DNA of 64,000 nucleotides from Oceanobacillus_B kapialis. GTDB lineage: Bacteria; Bacillota; Bacilli; Bacillales; Amphibacillaceae. Below the pieces are notes generated by a model. That model was not told where the DNA came from. It worked only from the letters and a program-made list of their open reading frames with translations, and ran no database searches. The position numbers and the translations under genes are program-made. Location of the stretch: NCBI RefSeq assembly GCF_042685265.1, contig NZ_JBHUMX010000013.1, one strand, 5' to 3'. Below, one piece after another: positions 8,542 to 18,700 of this stretch (position 1 is its first letter; the number at the start of each line of letters is the position of its first letter).

Positions 8542-10572
8542 ATGTTGAACGAATCAGTAGAGACTTTAAAAGGTGTCGGTGAGAAATATGCCGAGTCATT
8601 GGCAGCCCTCGACATAAAAACAATAGAAGATTTATTATATTATTTTCCATATCGTTTTGACGTTTTTGAAGTAAAGCCGCTTGCTGAACTTGTACATGAT
8701 GACAAGGTAACCATCGAGGGAAGGGTAGTACATGAACCTTCCCTCTCTTTCTATGGAAAAAAGAAATCAAGACTTTCTTTTACGGTAGAGGTAGAAAACA
8801 TTGCAGTAAAAGCGGTAATGTTCAACCGTGCTTTTGCGAAAAAACAAATCAACACTGGTGATACCATAACACTGGTAGGGAAATGGGATGCCCATCGCCT
8901 GCAAATTACAGTAAGTCAATACAAAAAAGGTCCAGCAGCACAATCGGACATTCAACCAGTATACGCTGTAAAAGGTGATATAACGCCTTTTCGACTAAAG
9001 AAAACAGTAAGAACAGCATTAGAGGCATGCGGCGACCAGTTAAATGAAATATTACCGGAAGCTTATTTAACTGCCTATAAGCTGCCAAACCGTGCAAAGG
9101 CCGTTACGGCTATGCACTTTCCAGCAAACAGACTGGCACTTAAGCATGCTCGTCGGAGATTTATCTATGAAGAGTTTCTCCTTTTCCAATTAAAAATGCA
9201 ATTGTTACGAAAATGGAAAAGGGAAGCCACGAATGGAAATGCGCAGAATTATGATAAGCAACGGGTGGAGGAGTTTATTGGGACATTTCCATTCCCGTTA
9301 ACAAATGCACAACAAAGGGCATTAGCACAAATTTTGCAAGATATGCGTTCCCCTTATCGTATGAATCGTATGCTGCAAGGGGATGTTGGTTCAGGGAAAA
9401 CAGCTGTTGCAGCCATTTGTTTACTAGCTGCTATAACAGCAGGAAAACAAGGCGCGCTAATGGTGCCAACAGAGATTTTAGCTGAGCAGCACTTCCAATC
9501 ATTAAGTGGTCTATTTGGCGAACGAGCTAGGATTGTATTGTTAACTGGATCTGTTAAAGGGAAGAAGCGAAAAGAAATCTTACGTGCAATTGCCGAAAAA
9601 GAGGCCGATATTGTGATCGGAACACATGCTTTAATTCAAGAAGAGGTTACCTATCACAGTCTTGGATTTGTTATTGTAGATGAACAGCATCGATTCGGGG
9701 TTGAACAGCGGAGGACGTTAAGAGAGAAAGGGCTATATCCTGATGTTCTGTTTATGACGGCTACTCCTATTCCTCGTACACTGGCTATCACAGCATTTGG
9801 AGATATGGATGTTTCGGTGATTGATGAAATGCCTGTGGGGAGAAAGGAAATAGAAACATATTGGACTAAAGAAAATACATTAGATCGAGTGCTTCAATTT
9901 ATAGAAAAGCAAGTAGCTAGTGGTGAACAAGCTTATGTTATTTGCCCACTTATTGAAGAGTCTGATAAGCTCGATATTCAAAATGCAGTAGAACTACACC
10001 AACAATTAGAAGCATTCTATCCACCAGAAATTAAGGTTGGTTTAATGCATGGTCGTTTACATGCAGAGGAAAAAGATGCAGTGATGCAACAGTTTGCTAA
10101 AAACGAAATACAAATCCTTGTCTCTACCACTGTGGTTGAAGTTGGTGTGAATGTGCCAAATGCAACGATTATGGTCATTTATGATGCTGAGCGGTTTGGG
10201 CTTTCGCAATTACATCAGCTTCGAGGGAGAGTAGGACGAGGAGATAAGCAGAGCTACTGTATTTTAATTGCAGATCCTAAGGGTGAGGTAGGAAAAGAAC
10301 GTATGCGCATTATGACCGAGACGACAAATGGCTTTGAATTATCTGAAGAGGATTTAAAGCTTAGAGGCCCGGGAGACTTTTTTGGACGAAAACAAAGTGG
10401 GATGCCGGAATTTAAAGTCGCCGATATGGTACACGATTATCGGGCTTTAGAGACAGCACGAAAAGATGCACAGGACATTATTGAAAATGGGCTGCTGGAA
10501 AGAGATCCTTCATTTTCTGCATTGAAAAGCATTCTGGAAAGAGATGTTGCATTAAAAGATAAGCTTGATTAG
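8542..10572 (+). CDS. recG: ATP-dependent DNA helicase RecG
   Basis: RecG remodels stalled replication forks and branch-migrates Holliday junctions. The N-terminal wedge/OB domain (to about 240) is followed by superfamily 2 helicase domains. Walker A GDVGSGKT is at 280-287, the DEQH box at about 380, TATPIPRT follows, and QLRGRVGRG is motif VI. The C-terminal region includes the RGPGDFFGRKQSG segment. At 676 residues it is close to the usual length. The ribosome site is weak (GGAAGTG). Confidence 0.97.
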   Translation: MLNESVETLKGVGEKYAESLAALDIKTIEDLLYYFPYRFDVFEVKPLAELVHDDKVTIEGRVVHEPSLSFYGKKKSRLSFTVEVENIAVKAVMFNRAFAKKQINTGDTITLVGKWDAHRLQITVSQYKKGPAAQSDIQPVYAVKGDITPFRLKKTVRTALEACGDQLNEILPEAYLTAYKLPNRAKAVTAMHFPANRLALKHARRRFIYEEFLLFQLKMQLLRKWKREATNGNAQNYDKQRVEEFIGTFPFPLTNAQQRALAQILQDMRSPYRMNRMLQGDVGSGKTAVAAICLLAAITAGKQGALMVPTEILAEQHFQSLSGLFGERARIVLLTGSVKGKKRKEILRAIAEKEADIVIGTHALIQEEVTYHSLGFVIVDEQHRFGVEQRRTLREKGLYPDVLFMTATPIPRTLAITAFGDMDVSVIDEMPVGRKEIETYWTKENTLDRVLQFIEKQVASGEQAYVICPLIEESDKLDIQNAVELHQQLEAFYPPEIKVGLMHGRLHAEEKDAVMQQFAKNEIQILVSTTVVEVGVNVPNATIMVIYDAERFGLSQLHQLRGRVGRGDKQSYCILIADPKGEVGKERMRIMTETTNGFELSEEDLKLRGPGDFFGRKQSGMPEFKVADMVHDYRALETARKDAQDIIENGLLERDPSFSALKSILERDVALKDKLD

Positions 10573-10576
10573 ATCC

Positions 10577-10605
10577 TTGCATAAATCCATAAGGTATTAT
10601 ATATT
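10577..10605 (+). promoter_or_regulatory. Sigma-A promoter of fapR operon
   Basis: TTGCAT and TATATT are spaced by 17 bases. The predicted start, near 10612, falls inside the FapR operator. Confidence 0.7.
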
Positions 10606-10608
10606 ACT

Positions 10609-10627
10609 ATTAGGACCAAGTCTTAAT
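10609..10627 (+). promoter_or_regulatory. FapR operator
   Basis: The 19-base imperfect palindrome ATTAGGACCAAGTCTTAAT closely matches the known FapR site (ATTAGTACCTAGTCTTAAT type). It covers the transcription start of the fapR-plsX-fabD-fabG operon. This fits the established model in which FapR represses until malonyl-CoA releases it. Confidence 0.85.
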
Positions 10628-10671
10628 ATGTAGCTTCTTACGTAATTAATTCGATGTGGACGGTGTCATCA

Positions 10672-11265
10672 ATGCGACGAACGAAATCAGAACGTCAGCG
10701 AATGCTGAAGGAAACAATTGAACAAACCCCTTTTATTACAGATGAAGAGTTGTCAAGAAAGTTCTCTGTCAGTATCCAGACAATTCGACTTGACAGGCTG
10801 GAATTATCTATCCCTGAATTACGTCAACGAATTAGATCAGTGGCGACTGACCAGTGGAATGAAACGGTGAAGGCTTTGCCGCTCGAAGAAGTAATCGGGG
10901 AAGTGATTGATCTTGAGCTCGATCAACGTGCAATTTCCATTATGGATATTAGCAGTGAACTTGTCTTTTCAAGAAACAAAATTGCCCGGGGTCACCATTT
11001 ATTTGCCCAGGCTAATTCCCTGGCAGTTGCTGTAATTAATGATGAGCTGGCTCTAACTGTTAAAACGGAGCTTAAATTTATTCGGCAGGTAAAACAGGGA
11101 GAACGTGTAATTGCAAAAGCCACCGTTGAAGGGAAAGATGATAAAGGCCATTCGATTGTTCATGTAAATAGTTTTGTAGAGAATGAGCTTGTTTTTACTG
11201 GCGTATTCCATATGTATCAAACTAGTGGACACAAAGGAGAACAAAATGATGAGAATAGCAATTGA
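10672..11265 (+). CDS. fapR: Fatty acid/phospholipid biosynthesis repressor FapR
   Basis: FapR senses malonyl-CoA and represses lipid synthesis genes. The N-terminal helix-turn-helix contains ITDEELSRKF and SIQTIRLDRLELSIPELR. The C-terminal hot-dog effector domain carries the ARGHHLFAQANSLAVAV motif. I chose ATG 10672 (MRRTKSER) because it matches the family N-terminus. An in-frame ATG 10654 would add six residues but has no ribosome site. Its 3' end overlaps plsX by 20 bases, suggesting translational coupling. Its own operator lies about 45 bases upstream. Confidence 0.95.
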   Translation: MRRTKSERQRMLKETIEQTPFITDEELSRKFSVSIQTIRLDRLELSIPELRQRIRSVATDQWNETVKALPLEEVIGEVIDLELDQRAISIMDISSELVFSRNKIARGHHLFAQANSLAVAVINDELALTVKTELKFIRQVKQGERVIAKATVEGKDDKGHSIVHVNSFVENELVFTGVFHMYQTSGHKGEQNDENSN

Positions 11266-12256
11266 TGCCATGGGCGGAGATCACGCACCGAAAGAGATCG
11301 TACTGGGGGCTGTGGAAGCAGTTTCCAAAATTGACAATTTGCATATCACATTATATGGTGATGAAGCAAAAATCACCCCTCACTTATCAACAAGTCAAAG
11401 CATTGATATTGTACATACAACGGAAGCTATTACGGGAGAAGATGAACCAGTTCGAGCTGTACGCAGGAAAAAGAATGCTTCTCTGGTATTAATGGCTGAA
11501 GCAGTGAAAGAAGGACAGGCCGATGCTTGCATCTCTGCAGGGAATACAGGAGCGTTAATGAGTGCGGGGCTGTTTGTTGTTGGTAGAATTCCAGGAATTG
11601 AACGACCAGCTTTAAGCCCAACTCTTCCTACTTTAGATGGGAACGGCTTTCTGTTACTGGACGTAGGCGCAAATGTGGATGCGAAGCCATCACATCTACT
11701 GCAGTACGCTATTATGGGTTCTGTTTATGCCCAAAAAGTTAGAGGGATTGAACAACCAAGAGTTGGCTTGCTTAATGTTGGCACAGAAGATGGGAAGGGA
11801 AATGACCTTACAAAACGGGCTTTTTCTCTTATGAAAGAAGCGCCAATTAATTTTGTGGGTAATGTCGAAGCAAGAGATTTATTAACATGCGTTGCCGACG
11901 TGGTGGTGACAGACGGATTCAGTGGAAATGTTGCTTTAAAGACAATTGAAGGAACAGCTGAATCGATGTTTTCCATGCTTAAGCAAGTTTTTATGGGCTC
12001 ACTCAAAACAAAACTTGCAGCAGGTGTAATGAAAAAGGATTTAAAAGTACTAAAAAATCAGCTTGATTACTCCGAGTATGGAGGTGCTGGCTTGTTTGGC
12101 CTTGGAGCACCGGTAATTAAAGCGCATGGCTCTTCCAATAGTAGGGCCATTTATAATGCGATTAAGCAAGCACGTCATATGGCGGAATTTAATGTAACAG
12201 AAACAATCAAAGAAACCATTGAAGCAATGGGGATGGAACAGGAGGATAAATCATGA
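11246..12256 (+). CDS. plsX: Phosphate acyltransferase PlsX
   Basis: PlsX makes acyl-phosphate from acyl-ACP, the donor for PlsY in phosphatidic acid synthesis. The start is ATG 11246 or 11249 behind AAAGGAGA, giving a protein that begins RIAIDAMGGDHAP. Other signatures are ISAGNTGALM, LLDVGANVDAKP and DGFSGNVALK. An open frame extends upstream to 11183 but has no ribosome site. With 336 residues it matches the family, and it overlaps fabD by four bases. Confidence 0.96.
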   Translation: MMRIAIDAMGGDHAPKEIVLGAVEAVSKIDNLHITLYGDEAKITPHLSTSQSIDIVHTTEAITGEDEPVRAVRRKKNASLVLMAEAVKEGQADACISAGNTGALMSAGLFVVGRIPGIERPALSPTLPTLDGNGFLLLDVGANVDAKPSHLLQYAIMGSVYAQKVRGIEQPRVGLLNVGTEDGKGNDLTKRAFSLMKEAPINFVGNVEARDLLTCVADVVVTDGFSGNVALKTIEGTAESMFSMLKQVFMGSLKTKLAAGVMKKDLKVLKNQLDYSEYGGAGLFGLGAPVIKAHGSSNSRAIYNAIKQARHMAEFNVTETIKETIEAMGMEQEDKS

Positions 12257-13191
12257 AAAAAGTAGCTTTAATGTTTCCAGGACAGGGATCACAAGCTGTT
12301 GGTATGGGGAAAGATATTTATGATACATTCCCTGATGTACAAGAATTGTACCAGGAAGCGGACAAGGTTTTACATAAAAACCTGTCCAAGTTGATGTTTG
12401 AAGGGCCAAAGGAAGAATTAACGGCAACAGAAAATGCACAACCGGCACTTCTCTTATCAAGTATCGCGTTGCATACCCAACTCTTGAAAGAGGAAATACA
12501 GCCAGTAATGGCAGTTGGACATAGTCTGGGTGAATACAGTGCCCTAGTAGCAGCAGGTGCTTTAACGCTTGAGGATGCTCTGCCGCTAGTAGCAACACGA
12601 GGCAGACTGATGGAAGAGGCGTTTCCTAAAGGGCAAGGAACAATGGCAGCTGTATTGGGATTAGATGAAGAAGCAATTGCCTCTACATTAACAAAAGTTG
12701 AGGGGGAAATAGTAAATATTGCAAACATTAACTGCCCCGGACAAATTGTAATTTCTGGCTCTCAGGCTGGGGTAGAACAGGCAACAACTCTTTTGAAAGA
12801 GAATGGAGCAAAGCGGGTATTGCCGCTAAATGTAAGTGGTCCATTCCACTCCAAACTGATGCAGCCGGCAAGTGAAGCATTTTCTTCTTACTTAGATGAA
12901 GTAAAAATAATCGATGCCTCTATACCTGTATATGCGAACGTTTCAGCTGCTCCTGTAAGGGAAAGCAGTAAAATTAGAGACTTGCTAGTGGAACAATTGT
13001 ATTCACCAGTAAGATTCGAGGAGTCTATTCGTCATATGCTCGAGGAAGGTGTCGACGCATTTGTGGAAGTAGGAAACGGCAAAGTATTAAGTGGTTTAGT
13101 GAAAAAGATTGATAAAACGGTAAAAACATTTGCTGTTCAAGATACAGCTTCACTACAGGAGTTTATTTCCTGGTACAGGGAGGAAGCATAA
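12253..13191 (+). CDS. fabD: Malonyl-CoA:ACP transacylase
   Basis: FabD loads malonate onto ACP for fatty acid elongation. The nucleophile Ser91 sits in GHSLGEYSAL and the catalytic His199 in GPFHS. The oxyanion-loop PGQGSQ is at residues 9-14. Its 312 residues are typical. The ATGA overlap with plsX and the TAATG overlap with fabG show tight translational coupling. Confidence 0.97.
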   Translation: MKKVALMFPGQGSQAVGMGKDIYDTFPDVQELYQEADKVLHKNLSKLMFEGPKEELTATENAQPALLLSSIALHTQLLKEEIQPVMAVGHSLGEYSALVAAGALTLEDALPLVATRGRLMEEAFPKGQGTMAAVLGLDEEAIASTLTKVEGEIVNIANINCPGQIVISGSQAGVEQATTLLKENGAKRVLPLNVSGPFHSKLMQPASEAFSSYLDEVKIIDASIPVYANVSAAPVRESSKIRDLLVEQLYSPVRFEESIRHMLEEGVDAFVEVGNGKVLSGLVKKIDKTVKTFAVQDTASLQEFISWYREEA

Positions 13192-13931
13192 TGTTAAAAG
13201 GAAAAAGTGCTTTGGTAACCGGAGCCTCACGCGGAATTGGGCGGGAAATAGCGTTAGAATTAGCACGACAAGGAGCCAATGTTGCCGTTAATTTCTCAGG
13301 TAATGAAGGGAAAGCTCAGGAAGTTGTCGATGAAATTAAAGAAATGGGTTGTAACGCTTTTAAAATCCAAGCAGATGTAGCCAACGAAGCAAGTGTTAAA
13401 GAAATGGTTAAAGAAGTGATTGGACAATTCGGATCATTGGATATTCTCGTTAATAATGCGGGGGTAACAAGGGATAACCTTCTGATGCGTATGAAAGAGG
13501 AAGAATTTGATCAGGTTATTAACACAAATCTTAAAGGTGTCTTTGTTTGTACGAAGGCTGTGACTCGTCAGATGATGAAGCAAAAAGCTGGCCAAATAAT
13601 TAACGTGGCCTCTATTGTCGGTGTGAGTGGCAACCCTGGACAAGCGAATTATGTTGCTGCAAAAGCAGGCGTGATTGGCTTAACGAAAACGACTGCAAAG
13701 GAACTTGCTTCCCGCAATATTCGCGTGAATGCAGTCGCACCTGGTTTCATTTCCACGGATATGACTGATGCATTGACAGAGGAACAGCAAGCAGGAATGC
13801 TTGATATGATCCCACTAGGTAAATTGGGTAAACCCGAGGAAGTGGCTAAAGTAGTACGCTTCCTTGCTTCAGAGGATGCCTCATATATTACTGGTCAAAC
13901 CATTCATATTGACGGTGGAATGGTAATGTAA
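13191..13931 (+). CDS. fabG: 3-oxoacyl-ACP reductase
   Basis: FabG is the NADPH-dependent ketoreductase of fatty acid synthesis. It has the short-chain dehydrogenase features: TGASRGIG (10-17), NNAG (88-91) and the catalytic Ser141, Tyr154 and Lys158. The C-terminus ends in the usual YITGQTIHIDGGM segment. It shares one base with fabD and is 38 bases upstream of acpP. Confidence 0.96.
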   Translation: MLKGKSALVTGASRGIGREIALELARQGANVAVNFSGNEGKAQEVVDEIKEMGCNAFKIQADVANEASVKEMVKEVIGQFGSLDILVNNAGVTRDNLLMRMKEEEFDQVINTNLKGVFVCTKAVTRQMMKQKAGQIINVASIVGVSGNPGQANYVAAKAGVIGLTKTTAKELASRNIRVNAVAPGFISTDMTDALTEEQQAGMLDMIPLGKLGKPEEVAKVVRFLASEDASYITGQTIHIDGGMVM

Positions 13932-13969
13932 AAGAAAGATGAGAGCCTTTGAAAGGGGGTGAAGAAAGA

Positions 13970-14200
13970 ATGGCAGACGTGTTTGATCGTGTAAAAGCTA
14001 TTATCGTTGATCGTTTAGACGTCGATGAGTCAAAAGTAACAATGGAAGCTTCCTTTAAAGATGATCTTGAAGCAGATTCTTTAGATGTCGTGGAATTAGT
14101 TATGGAACTTGAGGACGAATTCGATATGGAAATCGCTGATGAAGAAGCTGAAAAAATTAATACAGTGGGTGACGCTGTAAACTACATAAACAGTTTATAG
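13970..14200 (+). CDS. acpP: Acyl carrier protein
   Basis: This 76-residue acidic protein carries growing acyl chains. The phosphopantetheine site is Ser37 in EADSLDVVELVMELE. I chose ATG 13970 because AAAGGGGGTGA lies at ideal distance. The frame opens further upstream from a TTG at 13949 but has no ribosome site there. It follows fabG, in the order fapR-plsX-fabD-fabG-acpP known from B. subtilis. Confidence 0.97.
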   Translation: MADVFDRVKAIIVDRLDVDESKVTMEASFKDDLEADSLDVVELVMELEDEFDMEIADEEAEKINTVGDAVNYINSL

Positions 14201-14230
14201 GTCCTCACATTTCTAAATGTAATAAAAATG

Positions 14231-14258
14231 GAAAGTCTCGCATAAAAGCGAGACTTTC
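14231..14258 (+). terminator. Hairpin between acpP and rnc (attenuator or processing site)
   Basis: Perfect 11-base arms GAAAGTCTCGC and GCGAGACTTTC enclose ATAAAA. There is no proper U-run afterwards, so termination may be partial. It could instead stabilise the 3' end of the abundant acpP message. Confidence 0.55.
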
Positions 14259-14291
14259 GTATATGATTAGCTATTTGAGGAGGTGAAATAA

Positions 14292-14975
14292 ATGAATATA
14301 GCAGAATTGGAAAAACAGTTAGCCATTCCATTTAATAATCATGCATTAATAGAACAGGCTTTTACCCATTCATCTTATGTGAATGAGCATCGTAATGAAC
14401 TAATTGTGGATAATGAGCGGCTAGAGTTCTTGGGTGATGCAGTTCTTGAACTTGGTGTGTCCCAATACTTGTACAAGGAAAACGAAGCAATGCCTGAAGG
14501 GGAAATGACAAAGCTGCGTGCAGCGATTGTCTGTGAGCCTTCCTTAGAAAATTTTGCCAAAGCTTTAGAATTTGGGAAGTATATTCGTCTTGGTAAAGGA
14601 GAGGAGCAAACAGGTGGAAGAGAACGTCCTGCCTTGCTAGCAGACGTTTTTGAAGCTTTTCTTGGAGCCCTCTATTTGGATAAAGGATTTGATGAGGCAT
14701 TAGCATTTTTAGAGAAATTTGTGTTCCCAAAAATCACTACAGGTGCTTTTTCGCATGCGATGGATTATAAAAGCCAGTTACAGGAGTTGGTTCAGCAATA
14801 TAAGCACCAAACAATCACTTATATGATCGTCGAGGAAACAGGGCCTTCTCATGACAGAGAATTCTCAGCCGAAGTTCGAGTGAGTGATAAGGTAACAGGT
14901 CAAGGAAAAGGCAGAACCAAGAAAGAGGCCGAACAAAAAGCCGCAAAAGACGCTCTGGATAAATATCAACCCTAA
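14292..14975 (+). CDS. rnc: Ribonuclease III
   Basis: RNase III cleaves double-stranded RNA in rRNA and SRP RNA processing. The nuclease signature NERLEFLGDAVLEL (41-54) supplies Glu45 and Asp49. Asp118 and Glu121 in DVFEAFLGALYLD complete the metal site. A double-stranded RNA binding domain spans about 155-227 (GKGRTKKEAEQKAAKDAL). The start has a GAGGAGGTGA ribosome site. The gene ends at a strong terminator rather than running into smc. Confidence 0.97.
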   Translation: MNIAELEKQLAIPFNNHALIEQAFTHSSYVNEHRNELIVDNERLEFLGDAVLELGVSQYLYKENEAMPEGEMTKLRAAIVCEPSLENFAKALEFGKYIRLGKGEEQTGGRERPALLADVFEAFLGALYLDKGFDEALAFLEKFVFPKITTGAFSHAMDYKSQLQELVQQYKHQTITYMIVEETGPSHDREFSAEVRVSDKVTGQGKGRTKKEAEQKAAKDALDKYQP

Positions 14976-14996
14976 GCTGAAGAACAATCTAATAAT

Positions 14997-15053
14997 GCCG
15001 AGCGTAATCGTAGCTTGATGAGAGAGCTATCGAATAATCGCTCGGCGTTTTGT
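14997..15053 (+). terminator. Terminator after rnc
   Basis: Arms GCCGAGCG (14997-15004) and CGCTCGGC (15039-15046) close an extended hairpin with an inner TAGCT/AGCTA stem. GTTTTGTTT follows. It separates rnc from the convergent DUF1128 gene. Confidence 0.8.
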
Positions 15054-15067
15054 TTAGCAGAAATATA

Positions 15068-15292
15068 TTAATTTTTTCTAACTGATCGTAATTCCTCTAT
15101 AAATGCTTGGGCTTCGGAAGCGCTTAGGCGCCCTTTTTGTATTACAATCTCATACATAAGCTTAAGATCGTCATATTTATTAAGGTCATAATCCTCGGGG
15201 TTTAATATAGTTCGGTTAACGACATCAAGCCTTTCTCCTAATTCCTCAAGAATAAAAGCCATATTTTCTTTACTTGGATTTTCCAAATTCAT
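15068..15292 (-). CDS. UPF0435/DUF1128 family protein (YfkK-like)
   Basis: This 74-residue, helix-rich, charged protein begins MNLENPSKENMAF and resembles B. subtilis YfkK (DUF1128). The function of the family is unknown. An AGGTGT ribosome site precedes the start. It sits convergent to rnc, in a place where B. subtilis has rnc followed directly by smc, so it is a local rearrangement. No signal peptide or membrane segment is seen. Confidence 0.8.
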   Translation of the reverse strand: MNLENPSKENMAFILEELGERLDVVNRTILNPEDYDLNKYDDLKLMYEIVIQKGRLSASEAQAFIEELRSVRKN

Positions 15293-15764
15293 CCTAACAC
15301 CTCGTCTACATAATTATCATTTAAGTCCTTCTATCATAACATAGGAAGACTTCTCCATGTTCCCTGAAAGGGCTTACAACATATGAACTTTACGCTTTTT
15401 TCTCTTCTATACATGTCAGTATGCTTTGAGTGTGGTAAAATAGATGCGGTAAAAAGTACATAAAATGGGGCAAAGCATAAAGATTTTTAAATTAAATAAT
15501 AGGAAACATTAAAGCCTCTAAATTTAGAAAGGCATAGCGTGGCATGCACCCTTTAAAATACTAGTAAATAATTGTGTTTTAAATCCATGTACGTATTAAG
15601 AAATGAAGATAAAAAACCGAACAAACATGTGAAAGTAAGTGATTTGTATACTTGCGATTACTAAGAAGGCAAATGCTTTTGATTAGCGAATCAATGAGCG
15701 GTAGTAAAAGGTCTATATGTGCCTCTTAGGTGTTTTTCGGTTTTTGAAATAGGAGATTGGTATT
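15293..15764. other. 472-base non-coding region upstream of smc
   Basis: The region is AT-rich and holds no open frame with a ribosome site. It contains TTGATT-AGCG-AATCAA at 15679-15694. A long-range inverted repeat is also present: AAAAACCGAA at 15612-15621 and TTCGGTTTTT at 15736-15745. The smc promoter must lie here but no convincing hexamer pair was found. Confidence 0.6.
15333..15341 (-). promoter_or_regulatory. Possible extended -10 promoter of the DUF1128 gene
   Basis: The - strand reads TGTTATGAT, an extended -10 (TGn-TATGAT), about 40 bases before the start codon. No -35 match is present. Confidence 0.4.
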
Positions 15765-18700
15765 ATGTATTTAAAAAAGCTGGAGAGTGTTGGTTTTAAG
15801 TCATTTGCCGAACGAATATCAGTGGATTTTGTACCTGGTGTTACGGCAGTGGTAGGACCAAACGGAAGCGGTAAAAGTAATATAACGGATGCGATACGCT
15901 GGGTGCTCGGAGAACAATCTGCAAAATCACTGCGCGGATCCAAAATGGAGGATATTATCTTTCAAGGGAGTGATTCGAGAAAAGCCTTAAATGTCGCAGA
16001 GGTAACACTCGTTCTGGATAACCAAGATCAAGCATTGCCAGTAGATTACGAAGAAGTCAGCGTCACTAGGAGAGTGTATCGTTCTGGTGATAGCGAGTTC
16101 TACATGAACAAGCAGGCATGCCGATTGAAGGATATTGTTGATCTCTTTATGGACTCTGGATTAGGCAGAGAAGCATTTTCGATAATCAGTCAAGGAAAAG
16201 TAGAGGAAATATTAAGTTCAAAGGCTGAAGAACGACGGACAATTTTTGAAGAAGCTGCTGGAGTATTAAAATACAAACAAAGAAAGAAAAAGGCAGAATA
16301 TAAATTAGCTGAAACACAAGAAAATTTAAATCGTGTTGAAGATATTATCCATGAAATTGAGCAACAAATCACACCGTTACAGCAACAGGCCGAAAAGGCA
16401 GAAAAATATATGGATTTAAAAGAGAAATTAAAGCATGAAGAGATTGCGCTTTTAATTACAGAAATTGAGAACCTCCATAATGAGTGGCAAAGCTTGCTTG
16501 ATGATGTTGAAAAGGATAAGCGTGTTGAGCTAGACATGAAGGGGGAGATCGAGCAGAAAGAAGCCGCAATGGAGAAAGACCAGCAAACGATTAATCAATT
16601 GGATCATAAGATTGAGGAGATGCAAGCACAGTTACTTACAGCTACAGAAGAGCTTGAAAAAAATGAAGGGAAAAAGCAGCTGCTTCATGAACGGTCGAAG
16701 CACTTTTCCGAGAATAAAGAAAAATTGGAAGTTCAAAAGCAAGAAGCCTCTGTTCGTGTTGGTACACTGCACGAACAATTAATTGTTGAACGAAAAACAC
16801 TACATGAACTTCAAGAACAACGCAAAACTACAATGAAAAGGGTCAAACAACTTGAAAAGGACTTAACAACAAACCAAGAGGACATTGCGGAAAAGATTGA
16901 AGACTTAAAATCCGAGTATATTGAGTACCTTAATAAGCAGGCTGCTAAACGTAATGAAAAGCAATCCATTAACCAGCAGATGCAGCAAATGAATGGAAAA
17001 AAAGATCTCCAGGATGGAAAATTTCAAGATCTTATTCATTCACGACAGGAGCTTCTTGAGCAACTTGAGACATGTGAAACAGACTACAAGCAGCAGGAGA
17101 AGGACGTTACGAAACGGAAAGCGATGGTCGAACAGAATAGAACCGACCTTCGAACCGCAAGAAATGTCTTTCAAGAACAACAAACAAAGTTATACCAAGG
17201 CTATCAGTATATTGAGAAGCTAAAATCCAAAAAGGAAATGCTTGAAGAAATGAAGGAAGATTTTCAAGGCTTCTTTCAAGGCGTAAAAGCTATTCTAAAG
17301 GCTCGTGAAGATAACCAGCTCTCCAACATACACGGGGCTGTTATTGAGCTTGTCGATGTGCCTAAACAGTACATTACAGCAATGGAAACCGTCTTAGGTG
17401 GTCAATCACAGCATATCGTTGTACAAAATGATCAAGCTGCACGTAAAGCAATATCGTGGCTTAAACAGACCAATAATGGACGGGCTACATTTCTTCCATT
17501 AGAATCGATTCAAGAGCGTTTCGTAACAAAGGATTTATTAGGAAAAATAGAACAACATCCAGGTTTTGTTGGAATAGCATCACAACTTGTTAAGACAGAA
17601 CCTTCCTATCAGCGAGCGGTTAATCATCTAATGGGACATGTGATCATTGCAAAGACGCTAAAGGATGCGAATGATATTGCACAACAGGTAATGCGTAGAT
17701 ACCGAATCGTTACATTAGAAGGAGATGTAGTGAATCCAGGTGGCTCCATGTCTGGGGGGGCACAGAAAAAGACTAATCAATCGCTATTTTCCAGAGAGAA
17801 AGATTTACAGGAAATAACAACGAAACTGGATTCCTTTCACGAAAAGACCGTGGCTTTTGAAAAACAGGTAGCGGAACAAAAAGCAACAGTTACAACCTTA
17901 GAAAAACAACTTCATACTAATGAAGAAGAGTTGACCCAAAAACAACGAGTACTTCAAGAAACCCATGCACAGTTACGTGAAATCCAATTGAAAAAGGAAA
18001 CATTAGATGACAGCCTTACGATATACGATCAAGATAAACAGCAATTTGATCAAGACAGAGAGCATTTTCAGATGCGGGAAGAGCAGCTGACAGATGAGCT
18101 TAGTCAGATTAAAAATGCACTAGAGAAGATTCAGAAGGAAATTGACGAGCTATCGAGCAAAGATGCCATTATGAAAGAAAATCATGGAGAGGTGCAACAG
18201 GAACTTCATGAAAAGCAGGTTCTGTTGGCTGAGCAAGAAGAAAGGTTAAAGAATCAACGAGAAAAAGCAGATAGTGTTGAAGCGCAACTATCAGAGTACC
18301 AGCGGCAGTACGATAATTATGCTAGTGAATTGGATGATTTGTTAGCCTATCAGTTATCAGAGGAAAATGAAAAGGAAATTAAGGTAACAATTGAGCAGAA
18401 AAGTAAAGAAAAACAAGAACTAACCACTGCAATTCAGGAAGAACGGGCCATCCGCCAGGAATACACGCAGCGGATTCAAAATAAGGATAGAGAGCTTAAA
18501 GAAGAGAATAAGACACATCAAGAACTGGTTAAGCGGATCAATGAGAAAGAAGTAAAAGTCAACCGGGTTGATGTAGATCTTGAAAACCGTCTCTCACACT
18601 TGCAGACAGAATATATTATTACATTCGAAAAAGCAGAGGCATCATACGAGAAAGCACAAGATATAAATGCTGCTAAGGAACAGGTACAACAATTAAAGCT

